Below, piece after piece: positions 10,248 to 18,311 of a stretch of 64,000 nucleotides of DNA. Made by a program: the position numbers and the translations under genes. The notes beneath the pieces are model-generated. The model made no database searches. It saw only the letters and a list, made by a program, of their open reading frames with translations, and was not told the DNA's origin. Within the stretch, counting starts at the first letter, position 1; every line of letters starts with the position of its first letter. Source of the stretch: Betaproteobacteria bacterium (GTDB taxonomy: Bacteria > Pseudomonadota > Gammaproteobacteria > Burkholderiales > Ga0077523); assembly GCA_016713305.1 (NCBI GenBank), contig JADJPK010000014.1, positions 124,001 to 188,000 of the forward strand, in the 5' to 3' direction.

Positions 10248-11642
10248 ATGAATCTGAAGTGGACGCTGATCACGCGCATCTGGCTGATGGCGCTCGTCTG
10301 TCTGGTGGTCGCGTCCGGCCACGTGCTGTGGCAGACGCGGCGCGAACAGCACGACCAGTTGGTCAATGCCATCGACACGGTGTCCAAGCAGATCCGCAAT
10401 CGCTTCGCGACGGTGGCCATGGGGTTCGTCCCCACGGGGTTCGACCGGGATGGCCGTTTCAGTTTCTGGGACCCCGTCACCGGCTCCAATATCGACACGG
10501 GCATGTGCGTGCGCTACATCGACGAGGACGACGTGGTCAAGGCGAGCAGCTGCCACGGCATGTCCAAGAGCCACCGTTACGGAGACCGGGGGGCCGGGGT
10601 GCCGGGCTGGTTCGATGGCCTCTACCGGGTCGCCTTCGGCGTCGGCGGAGAGGAGACGCGGGCGCTTCACTGGGATAACCGGGATCACGGCCGCATCGTC
10701 GCCGCGCTGGATGCGGGCGCCCAGGTGGCGGAAGCCTGGAACCGGGTCCGCGATCTCATCAGCCTCGCCCTGCTGACGGTGGTGTCGTTGTGCCTGCTGG
10801 TATACGTGATCGTGAGCCACGCGCTGAGGCCCACGCGCGACATCCTCGGCGGTCTGGAACGGATGCAGCGGGGAGATCTCTCGACTCGCCTCCCGCCGGC
10901 TCGATTCGCCGAATTCCGCCGCATGAGCGAGGGATTCAATCGCATGGCGGCAAGTCTCGAACAAAGCGTGGCGGAACGCGCCGAATTGACGCGCAAGCTG
11001 GTCACCGTGCAGGAAGAGGAGCGACGCTATCTCGCGCGCGAGCTGCACGACGAATTCGGCCAGTGCCTGGCGGCGATGACGGCGTTGTCGGCGAGCATCG
11101 TCCAGTCGGCGGAAGAACAGCATTCGCCACTCGCGGAAGAAGGACGGCGCCTTTCGCGCATCACGGAACACCTGATGCGTGGTCTGAGGAGCATTCTTCA
11201 CCGGCTGCGCCCGGCCGGCATCGAGGAGCTGGGCCTGGTGGAGAGCGTCCGGGGCATCGCGGCGGAGTACGGCCATCGCGGTACGCGCATCGAGCTGGAG
11301 GCGGATCCGGACCTGGGCCAGCTTCCCGAGACGATCTCGGTCAACGTCTATCGCATCGTGCAGGAGTGCCTCACCAACATCGCCAAGCATTCGGGCGCGA
11401 GCCACGCGAAGGTCACGCTCGCGCGGGTGCGCGAGCCAGCTCCGGATTCCGGCTGGTGCATGGATGTAACGGTGGAGGATGACGGCAACGCCGTCCAGAC
11501 CTCCGTCGACGAACGGAAAGGACGCGGTCGTCTGGGCATGCGGGAACGAGTCACGGCCTTGGGCGGGGCGCTCAAGCTGCGCAAGGGCGCCACGCGCGGA
11601 CTCGTCGTGCATGCGCGGATTCCATTGACCGGACCCGTGTGA
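10248..11642 (+). CDS. NarL-type sensor histidine kinase
   Basis: Membrane sensor kinase of 464 residues from ATG 10248. TM1 (about 8-26) and TM2 (about 169-190) flank a roughly 140-residue periplasmic sensor with two Cys (about 87 and 102). A HAMP region (about 191-245) follows, then a HisKA_3 dimerisation domain with phospho-acceptor His 267 (ARELHDEFGQ) and a HATPase_c domain (N box VQECLTNIAKH, G box RGRLGMRERV). The architecture is that of UhpB/NarX/DegS-like kinases. The response regulator gene follows 10 bases after its stop, so they form a pair. The signal is unknown; there is no resemblance to the NarX nitrate box. Confidence 0.9.
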   Translation: MNLKWTLITRIWLMALVCLVVASGHVLWQTRREQHDQLVNAIDTVSKQIRNRFATVAMGFVPTGFDRDGRFSFWDPVTGSNIDTGMCVRYIDEDDVVKASSCHGMSKSHRYGDRGAGVPGWFDGLYRVAFGVGGEETRALHWDNRDHGRIVAALDAGAQVAEAWNRVRDLISLALLTVVSLCLLVYVIVSHALRPTRDILGGLERMQRGDLSTRLPPARFAEFRRMSEGFNRMAASLEQSVAERAELTRKLVTVQEEERRYLARELHDEFGQCLAAMTALSASIVQSAEEQHSPLAEEGRRLSRITEHLMRGLRSILHRLRPAGIEELGLVESVRGIAAEYGHRGTRIELEADPDLGQLPETISVNVYRIVQECLTNIAKHSGASHAKVTLARVREPAPDSGWCMDVTVEDDGNAVQTSVDERKGRGRLGMRERVTALGGALKLRKGATRGLVVHARIPLTGPV

Positions 11643-11652
11643 GCGAACCGCC

Positions 11653-12312
11653 GTGACCGTGCCGCCCATTCGCATCCTGATTGCCGACGACCACGCCATC
11701 GTCCGGGAGGGCTATCGCTCGCTGCTTGCCAAGCAGACCGGCATGGAAGTCGTGGGGGAGGCCTCCGACGGTGGAAGCGCCTACGCGCGCTGCATCGAAC
11801 TCGAACCGGACGTGGTCATCATGGATCTGTCCATGCCCAATCTGGGCGGCCTGGAAGCCATCGCAAGGATCGGGCAGCGCCTGCCCCAGATCCGCATCCT
11901 GGCCTTCAGCATGCACGAGAACCCCCTGTTCGCCGTCAAGGCCATGCAGGCCGGCGCCTACGGCTACGTCACGAAAAGCAGTTCGGCCGATGTGCTCCTG
12001 CGCGCCGTGCGCGAAGTGCACGAAGGCCGGCGGGCGTTGAGCCCCGACGTGGCGCAGGCGCTGGCCTTGAGCAAGCTGGGCGTGGAACACCGCTCCCTGG
12101 CGGATCTGACGGTGCGCGAGTTCGAGATCCTGCGCATGCTCGTGGAGGCCCATTCCACGGAGGAGATCGCGCGTACGCTCAACATCAGCCCCAAGACGGT
12201 CTCCAACTGCCACTACCAGATCAAGAAGAAGCTCGGTGCGGCCACCGACATCGAACTGGTGCGGCTGGCCGCACGAATGAACGTCATCGATCTGTTGAAC
12301 CTGTCGTCGTAG
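11653..12312 (+). CDS. NarL/FixJ-family response regulator
   Basis: DNA-binding response regulator of 219 residues, partner of the kinase upstream. The receiver domain (about 6-122) has acidic residues D12-D13 and phospho-acceptor D58 (IMDLSMPNLGG). The LuxR-type HTH domain (about 152-215) contains the recognition segment STEEIARTLNISPKTVSNCHYQ. The start is GTG 11653; no ATG in frame gives a complete receiver. Targets cannot be read from the sequence; the nearest downstream genes are AraC-type regulators. Confidence 0.92.
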   Translation: MTVPPIRILIADDHAIVREGYRSLLAKQTGMEVVGEASDGGSAYARCIELEPDVVIMDLSMPNLGGLEAIARIGQRLPQIRILAFSMHENPLFAVKAMQAGAYGYVTKSSSADVLLRAVREVHEGRRALSPDVAQALALSKLGVEHRSLADLTVREFEILRMLVEAHSTEEIARTLNISPKTVSNCHYQIKKKLGAATDIELVRLAARMNVIDLLNLSS

Positions 12313-12539
12313 TGGCGAAGCGACGCGAGGGCGCTTCGCGCGACCTTCCTTTCCTGCTGCTGCACGTCGACATCTGCACCGCCTGTCCTCGGGCAAATTT
12401 CCCGGCGCCTCCCGGATGCGATCCCGGCGGGGTCCCTGGATCTTTTCCTCGCAGGCCGGTGTCTCGCATGATCGTTCGCAATGCGTGTCCGCATCGAACC
12501 GTGCGGCCAGCGCCGAGACGAACCAGGAGGAGAACGCCG

Positions 12540-12923
12540 ATGAATCATCCACCGCCCGCCATGGCGGACGAGTTCTGCCACGGACCCGACGACCGGCGGA
12601 TCCACCTCGCCATCCACTTCGTCCAGCAACATGTGGCAGAGCGCGTGAGTGTCCGGCAAATGGCGCAGGCCGCCCGCATGAGCCTCAGCCATTTCTCGCG
12701 AACGTTTCATCGCGTGACCGGTGTGACACCCCGACGCTACATTGCCGAGGCGCGAGTCGGGTTGGCTCGCCGGCTGATCGCAGCGGGTGCCGAATCGTTG
12801 ACTCGCGTGGCGATGGAGGCGGGGTTCGCTGATCAGAGCCACATGACCCGCAGCTTCAAGCAGCTCACGGGCATGACGCCCACGGCTCTGGAACGGAAGC
12901 GGCCGGTCGCATTGGGCATGTGA
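12540..12923 (+). CDS. Short AraC-family transcriptional regulator (HTH only)
   Basis: Stand-alone AraC/XylS-type DNA-binding protein of 127 residues with no effector domain. Two HTH motifs are visible: SVRQMAQAARMSLSHFSRTF and SLTRVAMEAGFADQSHMTRSF. ATG 12540 has a strong AGGAGG 9 bases upstream, which decides the start over the longer open frame. The 3' end overlaps the convergent AraC gene on the minus strand by 91 bp. Such minimal AraC proteins resemble MarA/SoxS in layout; its target is unknown. Confidence 0.82.
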   Translation: MNHPPPAMADEFCHGPDDRRIHLAIHFVQQHVAERVSVRQMAQAARMSLSHFSRTFHRVTGVTPRRYIAEARVGLARRLIAAGAESLTRVAMEAGFADQSHMTRSFKQLTGMTPTALERKRPVALGM

Positions 12924-14071
12924 CGGTCACCCGCCCGGGGGCCGGGGACGAGATGGAAGGCGGCCGCCTCCGGCGACATCGAATCCGCTCGCGAGGCGTT
13001 CCGCCGGAGAATGATCGAGGCCTCCGATGGTCCGCTACCCGCGCTGTGCCGGGAGGAAGTCTCACCCGACCGAGGCGCCCGATGCATGCGGCGCCATGCG
13101 GCAGGTGGTTGACCCACCACGCGCTTGAAGGCGCGTCCGAAGGCGGCTTCCGAGTCGTAGCCTACCTGCTGCGCGATGTCGGCGACGATCGCATTGCCTT
13201 CGCGCAGAAGACCGGCGGCGAGCTGGATGCGCCACTGCGCGAGGTACTGCATGGGCGGCTGCCCTACGAGCGAGGAGAAGCGCTCGTGCAGCGCGGAGCG
13301 CGACAGCCCCACCTGCCGCCCGAGATCGTCCAGCGTCCAGGGCTCTGCCGGTCTTGCGTGCAGCAGCCCGATGGCCTTGCCGACGTGGCGGTCCCGCAGC
13401 GCCGCAAGCCAGCCCGAGCCGCCCTCGGGCAGCGATTCGAGGTGCCGCCTGGCCGCATCGACGAACACCATCTCGCTTACACGATCCAGCAGGGCCGCGC
13501 TTCCCGCACGGCTCGATCGCGATTCCGCCACCGCCTGATCCAGGATGGGAGCGACCCACGCGCCCACACCGCCGGACCCCAGATGAAGCACGCGGGGCAG
13601 GGCGCTGATGAGCGGGTTGAAGGGGCGCAGGTCGCACGCGACGAATCCGCACACCACGACGGTCGTGGCCTCTTCGGCCGGAATCAGATCTCCGGGTCGC
13701 AGCACGCCATCGAGGTAGGCGACGGGAATCGGCTTGGGATCGTCCCGCGTAGTGAGCCGCCAGTCGCTGTTGTCCGGCCGCGCGCGCATTCCGGGCGCAC
13801 TGGACAGCACGTGCGCGTCTCCGCGCGGAAACATGACGATCTCGCCGCCGCTCACCCGGACAGGCGGTTCGCCCTGCGTCGCGGCCCAGCCGTCGCCGCG
13901 CACGAAGAGGTGATAGGCGAGCACGTGTTCCGCACCGGGCATCAGCGCATGCGCCAGCATGGCCGAGTCCGGTGTCTCGCCGACCCAGTCCCCGCGAAAA
14001 CTCACGTAGTAGAAGATCGCGCCGCGCAACCGGACGCTGCGTAGTACATCTGACAGGGGATCCTGCAGCAT
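12833..14071 (-). CDS. AraC-family regulator with cupin sensor and unusual C-terminal tail
   Basis: 412 residues. The N-terminal half is the cupin-type AraC ligand domain (MLQDPLSDVLRSVRLRGA; GGEIVMFPRGDAHVL). The two-HTH AraC domain lies at about 240-335 (WTLDDLGRQVGLSRSALHERF; ADIAQQVGYDSEAAFGRAFKR). Relatives usually end within about 20 residues of that motif. Here a further 75 or so low-complexity, Arg/Ser-rich residues follow and run 91 bp into the convergent AraC gene. The tail may be non-native: a stop lies at 13062 in the adjacent frame, so a small indel would restore a normal length. It is divergent from the methyltransferase gene. Confidence 0.85.
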   Translation of the reverse strand: MLQDPLSDVLRSVRLRGAIFYYVSFRGDWVGETPDSAMLAHALMPGAEHVLAYHLFVRGDGWAATQGEPPVRVSGGEIVMFPRGDAHVLSSAPGMRARPDNSDWRLTTRDDPKPIPVAYLDGVLRPGDLIPAEEATTVVVCGFVACDLRPFNPLISALPRVLHLGSGGVGAWVAPILDQAVAESRSSRAGSAALLDRVSEMVFVDAARRHLESLPEGGSGWLAALRDRHVGKAIGLLHARPAEPWTLDDLGRQVGLSRSALHERFSSLVGQPPMQYLAQWRIQLAAGLLREGNAIVADIAQQVGYDSEAAFGRAFKRVVGQPPAAWRRMHRAPRSGETSSRHSAGSGPSEASIILRRNASRADSMSPEAAAFHLVPGPRAGDRHMPNATGRFRSRAVGVMPVSCLKLRVMWL

Positions 14072-14273
14072 CGAGCCTGTCCTCCGTGCGGAATCGCGAC
14101 GAGCACCCGATTTAACCGCAATTCCGGATGCATGAACAAACGCAGCGGACTTTCAGTGAAGCGTCACAGGGCGGCCGGGACGACCATGGCATCCGCAGCC
14201 GCCAACGGTGATTCGCACCGAGCGGAGCCGGTTCCCGCGTGGCGAACCGACCCCTGACGACACGGAGAAAACC
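14072..14273. promoter_or_regulatory. Divergent promoter region between cupin-AraC and methyltransferase
   Basis: 202 bases separate the two divergent starts. AraC regulators often control the adjacent divergent gene, so an operator is expected here, but I see no convincing -10/-35 pair or repeat. Confidence 0.35.
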
Positions 14274-15107
14274 ATGAACGACTTTTTCGCACTTCGCACG
14301 AACGTGCCCGATTTCGACGCCATCAAGCAGAAGCAGCAGGCCACCTGGGCCAGCGGCGACTTCGCGGTCATCGGCACCACCTTGCAGATCGTGGGCGAAT
14401 CGCTGGCCGAGGCGGCCGACATCTGCGCCGGAGAGAAGGTGCTGGACGTCGCGGCCGGGAACGGCAATGCGACTCTGGCGGCGGCGAGACGTTTCGCCGA
14501 GGTGACGTCGACGGACTACGTGCCGGCGCTGCTGGACAAGGGCAAGGACCGCGCACGGGCCGAGCACCTGCCGGTGCATTTCCAGGTGGCGGACGCCGAG
14601 GCGCTGCCGTTCGACGATGGTGCCTTCGACGCCGTGCTCTCCACGTTTGGCGCCATGTTCACACCGCAGCACGAGCGGACCGCGTCGGAGATGCTGCGTG
14701 TGACGCGAAGCGGCGGACGCATCGGTCTTGCGAACTGGACACCGGAAGGACTGATCGGCCGTCTGTTCAAGGTCATCGGCGCCCATGTGCCGCCGCCGGC
14801 GGGCGTCAAGTCACCGGCACTGTGGGGGTCCGAACCGCATCTGGTGGAACTGTTCGGGCCGCAAGCCGCGGACATCCGCTGCGAACGGCGCAACTTCAAC
14901 TTCCGCTATCGCTCGGCCGAGCACTGGGTGCAGATCTTCCGCGAATACTATGGACCCACGCACAAGGCGTTCGCAGCACTGGACGAGTCACGACAGCAGG
15001 CGATGGAACGCGACATCCTCGAACTGCTCGCGGAGTTCAACGTGGCCGGCGAGAGGTCGCTCGTGGCCCCCGCGGAGTATCTGGAAGTGGTGATCGTGAA
15101 GCGCTGA
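14274..15107 (+). CDS. Class I SAM-dependent methyltransferase
   Basis: 277-residue Rossmann-fold methyltransferase. Motif I is VLDVAAGNGNATLAAARRF (about residue 60), followed by an acidic post-I position (TSTDY), motif II/III region ADAEALPFDDGAFDAVLST, and the MLRVTRSGGRIGLANW strand typical of UbiE-like enzymes. The substrate cannot be inferred. ATG 14274 is chosen because the family-like N-terminus starts there; the frame is open upstream without a better start. It is followed by a strong bidirectional terminator and lies divergent from the cupin-AraC gene, its likely regulator. Confidence 0.85.
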   Translation: MNDFFALRTNVPDFDAIKQKQQATWASGDFAVIGTTLQIVGESLAEAADICAGEKVLDVAAGNGNATLAAARRFAEVTSTDYVPALLDKGKDRARAEHLPVHFQVADAEALPFDDGAFDAVLSTFGAMFTPQHERTASEMLRVTRSGGRIGLANWTPEGLIGRLFKVIGAHVPPPAGVKSPALWGSEPHLVELFGPQAADIRCERRNFNFRYRSAEHWVQIFREYYGPTHKAFAALDESRQQAMERDILELLAEFNVAGERSLVAPAEYLEVVIVKR

Positions 15108-15117
15108 ACGCCATGAA

Positions 15118-15146
15118 AAAGGGCCGGCGTCGTAGGCCGGCCCTTT
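15118..15146. terminator. Bidirectional terminator between methyltransferase and lectin-like gene
   Basis: 11-bp stem (15118-15128 with 15136-15146): AAA-GGGCCGGC paired with its complement ending TTT. It serves two convergent genes and carries A and T tracts on the appropriate sides. Confidence 0.75.
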
Positions 15147-15169
15147 CGGAGCGGGAGTGCGGGGCAGGA

Positions 15170-16039
15170 TCAGCGGCGTCGGCCGAGAATCCGCGTGCGC
15201 GCCCCGAGGAGCAGGGCGCCCATGCCCAGGAGGGCCAGCGATTCAGGTTCGGGCACCGGGGCCGCAATCGTTTCGACCTCCCAGCGCAGGATGTCCTGAT
15301 GATTGCGAAGCGACCCGGTCGCCGCGGTGAAGCCGAAGTAGACGTCCTGCTGGTAGACCTTCTCGTAGAGGTCGACTTCGTAGCTCAGGGTGGCTGCATC
15401 GGGGCGCAGGGCGGCTCCGCCTTGCGCCACACGGACTTCCAGCATGTCGGTCACGCCGTCGTAATCCACCCAGGCGCTCCAGACCTGCCCGTTGTTGAAC
15501 AGCGGCGTCACCTGCTGGCGGGCCACGGAGTTCACGGAACCGTCGAGGTCGATGCCCACGTGGTTGCCGTCGGAGTCCACGTGCGTGCCGTTGTTGAAGG
15601 TGTCGAATTCCACGCCCAGGCCCGCCCAGTAACCCTTGTAGCCCATGCCCTCGCCGCCCCCACCGGTCCAGTCGTTCTGGGCGTTGACGACGAACACGAT
15701 GCCGTCCGCTCCCTTGACCGGGTACTCGCTCCCCTCGTAGAAGCCGTCGCCCTGGGTCATGCGGAACTGGAAATAGGTGCTGAAGGACATGTCGTCGGCG
15801 AGGGAGAACGCCGAGGTCATGAAGGCCGAACCCTTCTGCCCGTAGTTGTCCGTGAGGCGGAGCACCTTGCGGCCCTGATCGTCGGTGACGGCGTTGCCCA
15901 CCGTGTTCGCCCGGTCGTTCAGCTTGAGACCGGAGACGTCGGCGAAATCGGCGTAGGAGACGTCGAGAGCGAAGGCGCTGGCTGTGGCGGTGGCGAGACA
16001 GGCGCCCACGATGGCGCGCAGCATTTTCCCTGGGTTCAT
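15170..16039 (-). CDS. Legume-lectin-like PEP-CTERM protein
   Basis: 289-residue secreted protein. The signal peptide (about 1-23, ATASAFA) precedes an L-type lectin-like beta-sandwich: ADGIVFVVNAQNDW, LGVEFDTFNNGTHVD and GNHVGIDLDGSV are the characteristic strands and metal-binding Asp/Asn positions of that fold. The C-terminus is a PEP-CTERM signal (VPEPESLALLGMG, hydrophobic helix, RILGRRR). The likely role is carbohydrate binding at the cell surface. ATG 16039 is the only start that gives a good signal peptide; the longer open frame upstream is not supported. It is the fourth PEP-CTERM gene in 15 kb. Confidence 0.85.
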   Translation of the reverse strand: MNPGKMLRAIVGACLATATASAFALDVSYADFADVSGLKLNDRANTVGNAVTDDQGRKVLRLTDNYGQKGSAFMTSAFSLADDMSFSTYFQFRMTQGDGFYEGSEYPVKGADGIVFVVNAQNDWTGGGGEGMGYKGYWAGLGVEFDTFNNGTHVDSDGNHVGIDLDGSVNSVARQQVTPLFNNGQVWSAWVDYDGVTDMLEVRVAQGGAALRPDAATLSYEVDLYEKVYQQDVYFGFTAATGSLRNHQDILRWEVETIAAPVPEPESLALLGMGALLLGARTRILGRRR

Positions 16040-16378
16040 GGTCTTGTTGTGTGTTGTTGGAGTGATCGGCCCGGACATACCCACGAAACGTGCCCGAAAC
16101 CGGATTTCCTTGTGTGGCAGGGGTTCGCGCGAAAGCGGTTGCTGGGGCGGCGAGCGTGTGTAAGTTCTTCCGACGCTCTCCACACCGACCCGCGGGTCAG
16201 TCCGGGGACGACCCCGGTGGCAGGGTGGAAGCCGGGCAGTCCGGAAACCCGCGGCCGCCGGCTCATCCCGGAGTCGCCACTCATGGTCAGCCCGTCCGCC
16301 GCGTCGACAGCTCACGCAGGCGAGGGTGCGCAGGATGCCAGGCAGAGCACCCTCATCCTCCGTTCGATCGTGGGTGCC
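16040..16378. other. 339-base non-coding gap
   Basis: Between the lectin-like gene and the SDR gene, both on the minus strand. It must hold the promoter of the lectin gene and the end of the catabolic operon. I see no RNA gene, repeat or convincing terminator in it. Confidence 0.5.
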
Positions 16379-17158
16379 TCACTCCCAGCGGTGCGCACCC
16401 GAGGCCATGAAGCCGCCGTCCACCGGGATCACGGTTCCCGTGACATAGGCGGCCCCCTCCGACGAGACGTACGCCACGGCGTCGGCGACCTCTTCCTGGG
16501 TGCCGTAGCGTTTCATCGGAATCGCGGAGGTATACATCTGCCGGAACTGGGGCGAATGGAAGACGCGGGTCATCGGCGTGTCGACCGGACCGGGCGCGAT
16601 GGCGTTGGCCGTGATGCCATGAGCGGCCAGCTCGACGGCCATCTGCCGCGTGAGACCGATGATCGCCGCCTTGGAGGTTCCGTACCCGGTGCGCCCCACG
16701 CCCACGGCACGAAGTCCGGCGACGGACGCGATGTTGACGATGCGGCCCCATCCCTCGCGCATCATCAACCGCGCACCGTGCTGCGAGCACAGGAAGGCGC
16801 CGGTGAGGTTCACGTTGAGATGGGCCTGCCAGTTCTCCAGGGGAAAGTCGACGAACGGAAAAGCCTTGGCAATGCCGGCGTTGTTCACCACGATGTCGCA
16901 GCGGCCCCAGCGACCTTCGATGTACGAGAAGGCGGAAGCCACCGACGCGGCGTCCGCGACGTCGAGGCGGACGGCGGCGGCCGCGAACCCGTCCCGGGAG
17001 AGTTCGTCGACGGTCCCCTGTGCCGTGGCTTCGTCGATGTCGCCGATCACGACAAGGCGGCCATCCTGTGCGAGACGACGGGCGATGGTGGCGCCGATGC
17101 CCTTGGCGGCACCGGTGACGAGCGCGACGCGGGCGGTGTTCGGTGTGTTCGAGGTCAT
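16379..17158 (-). CDS. SDR-family oxidoreductase (last gene of TRAP/RLP block)
   Basis: 259-residue classical short-chain dehydrogenase. It shows the cofactor motif TGAAKGIG (residues 16-23), an acidic residue after strand 2 (GDIDE, favouring NAD), NNAGIAK, catalytic Ser in NIASVAG and the YGTSK pair, and ends with a G-T-V-I-P-V-D-G-G signature. It lies about 100 bases downstream of the TRAP binding protein on the same strand and is probably co-transcribed. By position it should oxidise or reduce a hydroxy or keto intermediate of the transported acid. Exact substrate unknown. Confidence 0.9.
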   Translation of the reverse strand: MTSNTPNTARVALVTGAAKGIGATIARRLAQDGRLVVIGDIDEATAQGTVDELSRDGFAAAAVRLDVADAASVASAFSYIEGRWGRCDIVVNNAGIAKAFPFVDFPLENWQAHLNVNLTGAFLCSQHGARLMMREGWGRIVNIASVAGLRAVGVGRTGYGTSKAAIIGLTRQMAVELAAHGITANAIAPGPVDTPMTRVFHSPQFRQMYTSAIPMKRYGTQEEVADAVAYVSSEGAAYVTGTVIPVDGGFMASGAHRWE

Positions 17159-17258
17159 GCGAAGGAATCCGATGGTGGGGCTCCGGCGCCAGGACGCAGG
17201 CGCTGTGGGTCAGACCGCATCTCGGCGCGGGAGCAACGAGTGAAGGAAGCAGCCGGGG

Positions 17259-18275
17259 TCAGCCCAGCGGCCCTGTGTACTTCTCGAGCAGCGCCCAGGC
17301 CTCCGCGCCGTAGGTGGACTTCCACTCCTTGTAGTAGCCCGATTTCGAAAGCACGGCCCGGAAGGCGGCGGGGTCGGTCTTGTTGAAGACCATCCCGGAT
17401 TTCTTGAGCTTGTCCTCGGAGATGGAGTTGAGCTTGACGAGGTCCTCGCGCTCCTTGATCGCCGCGGCGTTGATGTTGCGGGCGACGATCTCCTGCAGGT
17501 TCGGCGGCAGCTTGGCCCAGATCCGGCCGTTGATGAGGAAGAAGAAGCCATCCCACATGTGATTGGTGATGGAGACGTACTTCTGCACCTCGTAGAGCTT
17601 GGCGATGTCGATGAGCTGCAGGGCGTTTTCCTGCCCATCGACGATCTTGGTCTGCAGCGCCGAATACACCTCGCTGAAATTGATGGACGTGGGCGATGCA
17701 CCGAGCGACTTGAACAGGGACGTCCACTGGGGGCTCACCGGCACGCGGATCTTGAAGCCCTTCAGATCGTCCGGCGTGTTGATGGGCTTGGTGCTGGTGG
17801 TGATCTGGCGGAAGCCGTTGTCGAAGATCTTGTCCAGGGGATGGATGCCGATCTTCGAGATCACGCCGCGCATGTAGTTGCCCAGGTCGCCGTCGACGGC
17901 GTCCCATACGTGCTTGTAGTCGGGAAAGGCGTAGCCGATGCCGTAGATGGACGTGGGTTTGGTGAGCGTAGCGAGGATGTTTCCCGACAGCGTGAACATC
18001 TCCAGGGCGCCGGAACGGAGCTGCGACAGCATGTCGGTGTCGCCGCCCAGCTGGTTGTTGGGGAACAGGCGGATCTCCACGCGGCCACCGGATTCCTCCA
18101 GGATCTTGGCCGCCGCCTCCTTGATGCGCACGGACATGGGGTGCGTGGCCGGGACGTCGTTGCCGTACTTGAAGACGAACTCCGCGGCGCTCGCGCGCCC
18201 GGACACCCCGGCCAGCGCGCCGGCGGACAGGGCCGCGGTGCCTTGCACGAACCGGCGGCGGTTGAAGTGGGACAT
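17259..18275 (-). CDS. TRAP transporter substrate-binding protein (DctP family)
   Basis: Periplasmic solute receptor of 338 residues. The N-terminus has a Tat signal (NRRRFVQG followed by an Ala-rich stretch and GRASA). The mature part shows DctP features: HPMSVRIKEAA, ELFTL-like GALEMFTLSGN, and the ligand-carboxylate Arg region GFKIRVPVSPQW. TRAP systems import carboxylates with Na+. It is encoded directly after the fused permease (36 bases), and the neighbouring kinase and RuBisCO-like genes point to a sugar-acid ligand. Confidence 0.93.
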   Translation of the reverse strand: MSHFNRRRFVQGTAALSAGALAGVSGRASAAEFVFKYGNDVPATHPMSVRIKEAAAKILEESGGRVEIRLFPNNQLGGDTDMLSQLRSGALEMFTLSGNILATLTKPTSIYGIGYAFPDYKHVWDAVDGDLGNYMRGVISKIGIHPLDKIFDNGFRQITTSTKPINTPDDLKGFKIRVPVSPQWTSLFKSLGASPTSINFSEVYSALQTKIVDGQENALQLIDIAKLYEVQKYVSITNHMWDGFFFLINGRIWAKLPPNLQEIVARNINAAAIKEREDLVKLNSISEDKLKKSGMVFNKTDPAAFRAVLSKSGYYKEWKSTYGAEAWALLEKYTGPLG

Positions 18276-18311
18276 TTTTTCGAATCCTCCCTTGTGAGCG
18301 ATGGGTTGGGT

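Noticed and set aside
11653..12312. Two-component pair as NarX/NarL nitrate regulators
   Set aside because: The sensor lacks the nitrate-binding P-box; only the general NarL-type architecture is supported.
14822..17386. Plus-strand open frame of about 850 codons across the lectin-like and SDR genes
   Set aside because: It runs opposite two genes with signal peptide, PEP-CTERM and SDR motifs; no homology or ribosome binding site of its own.
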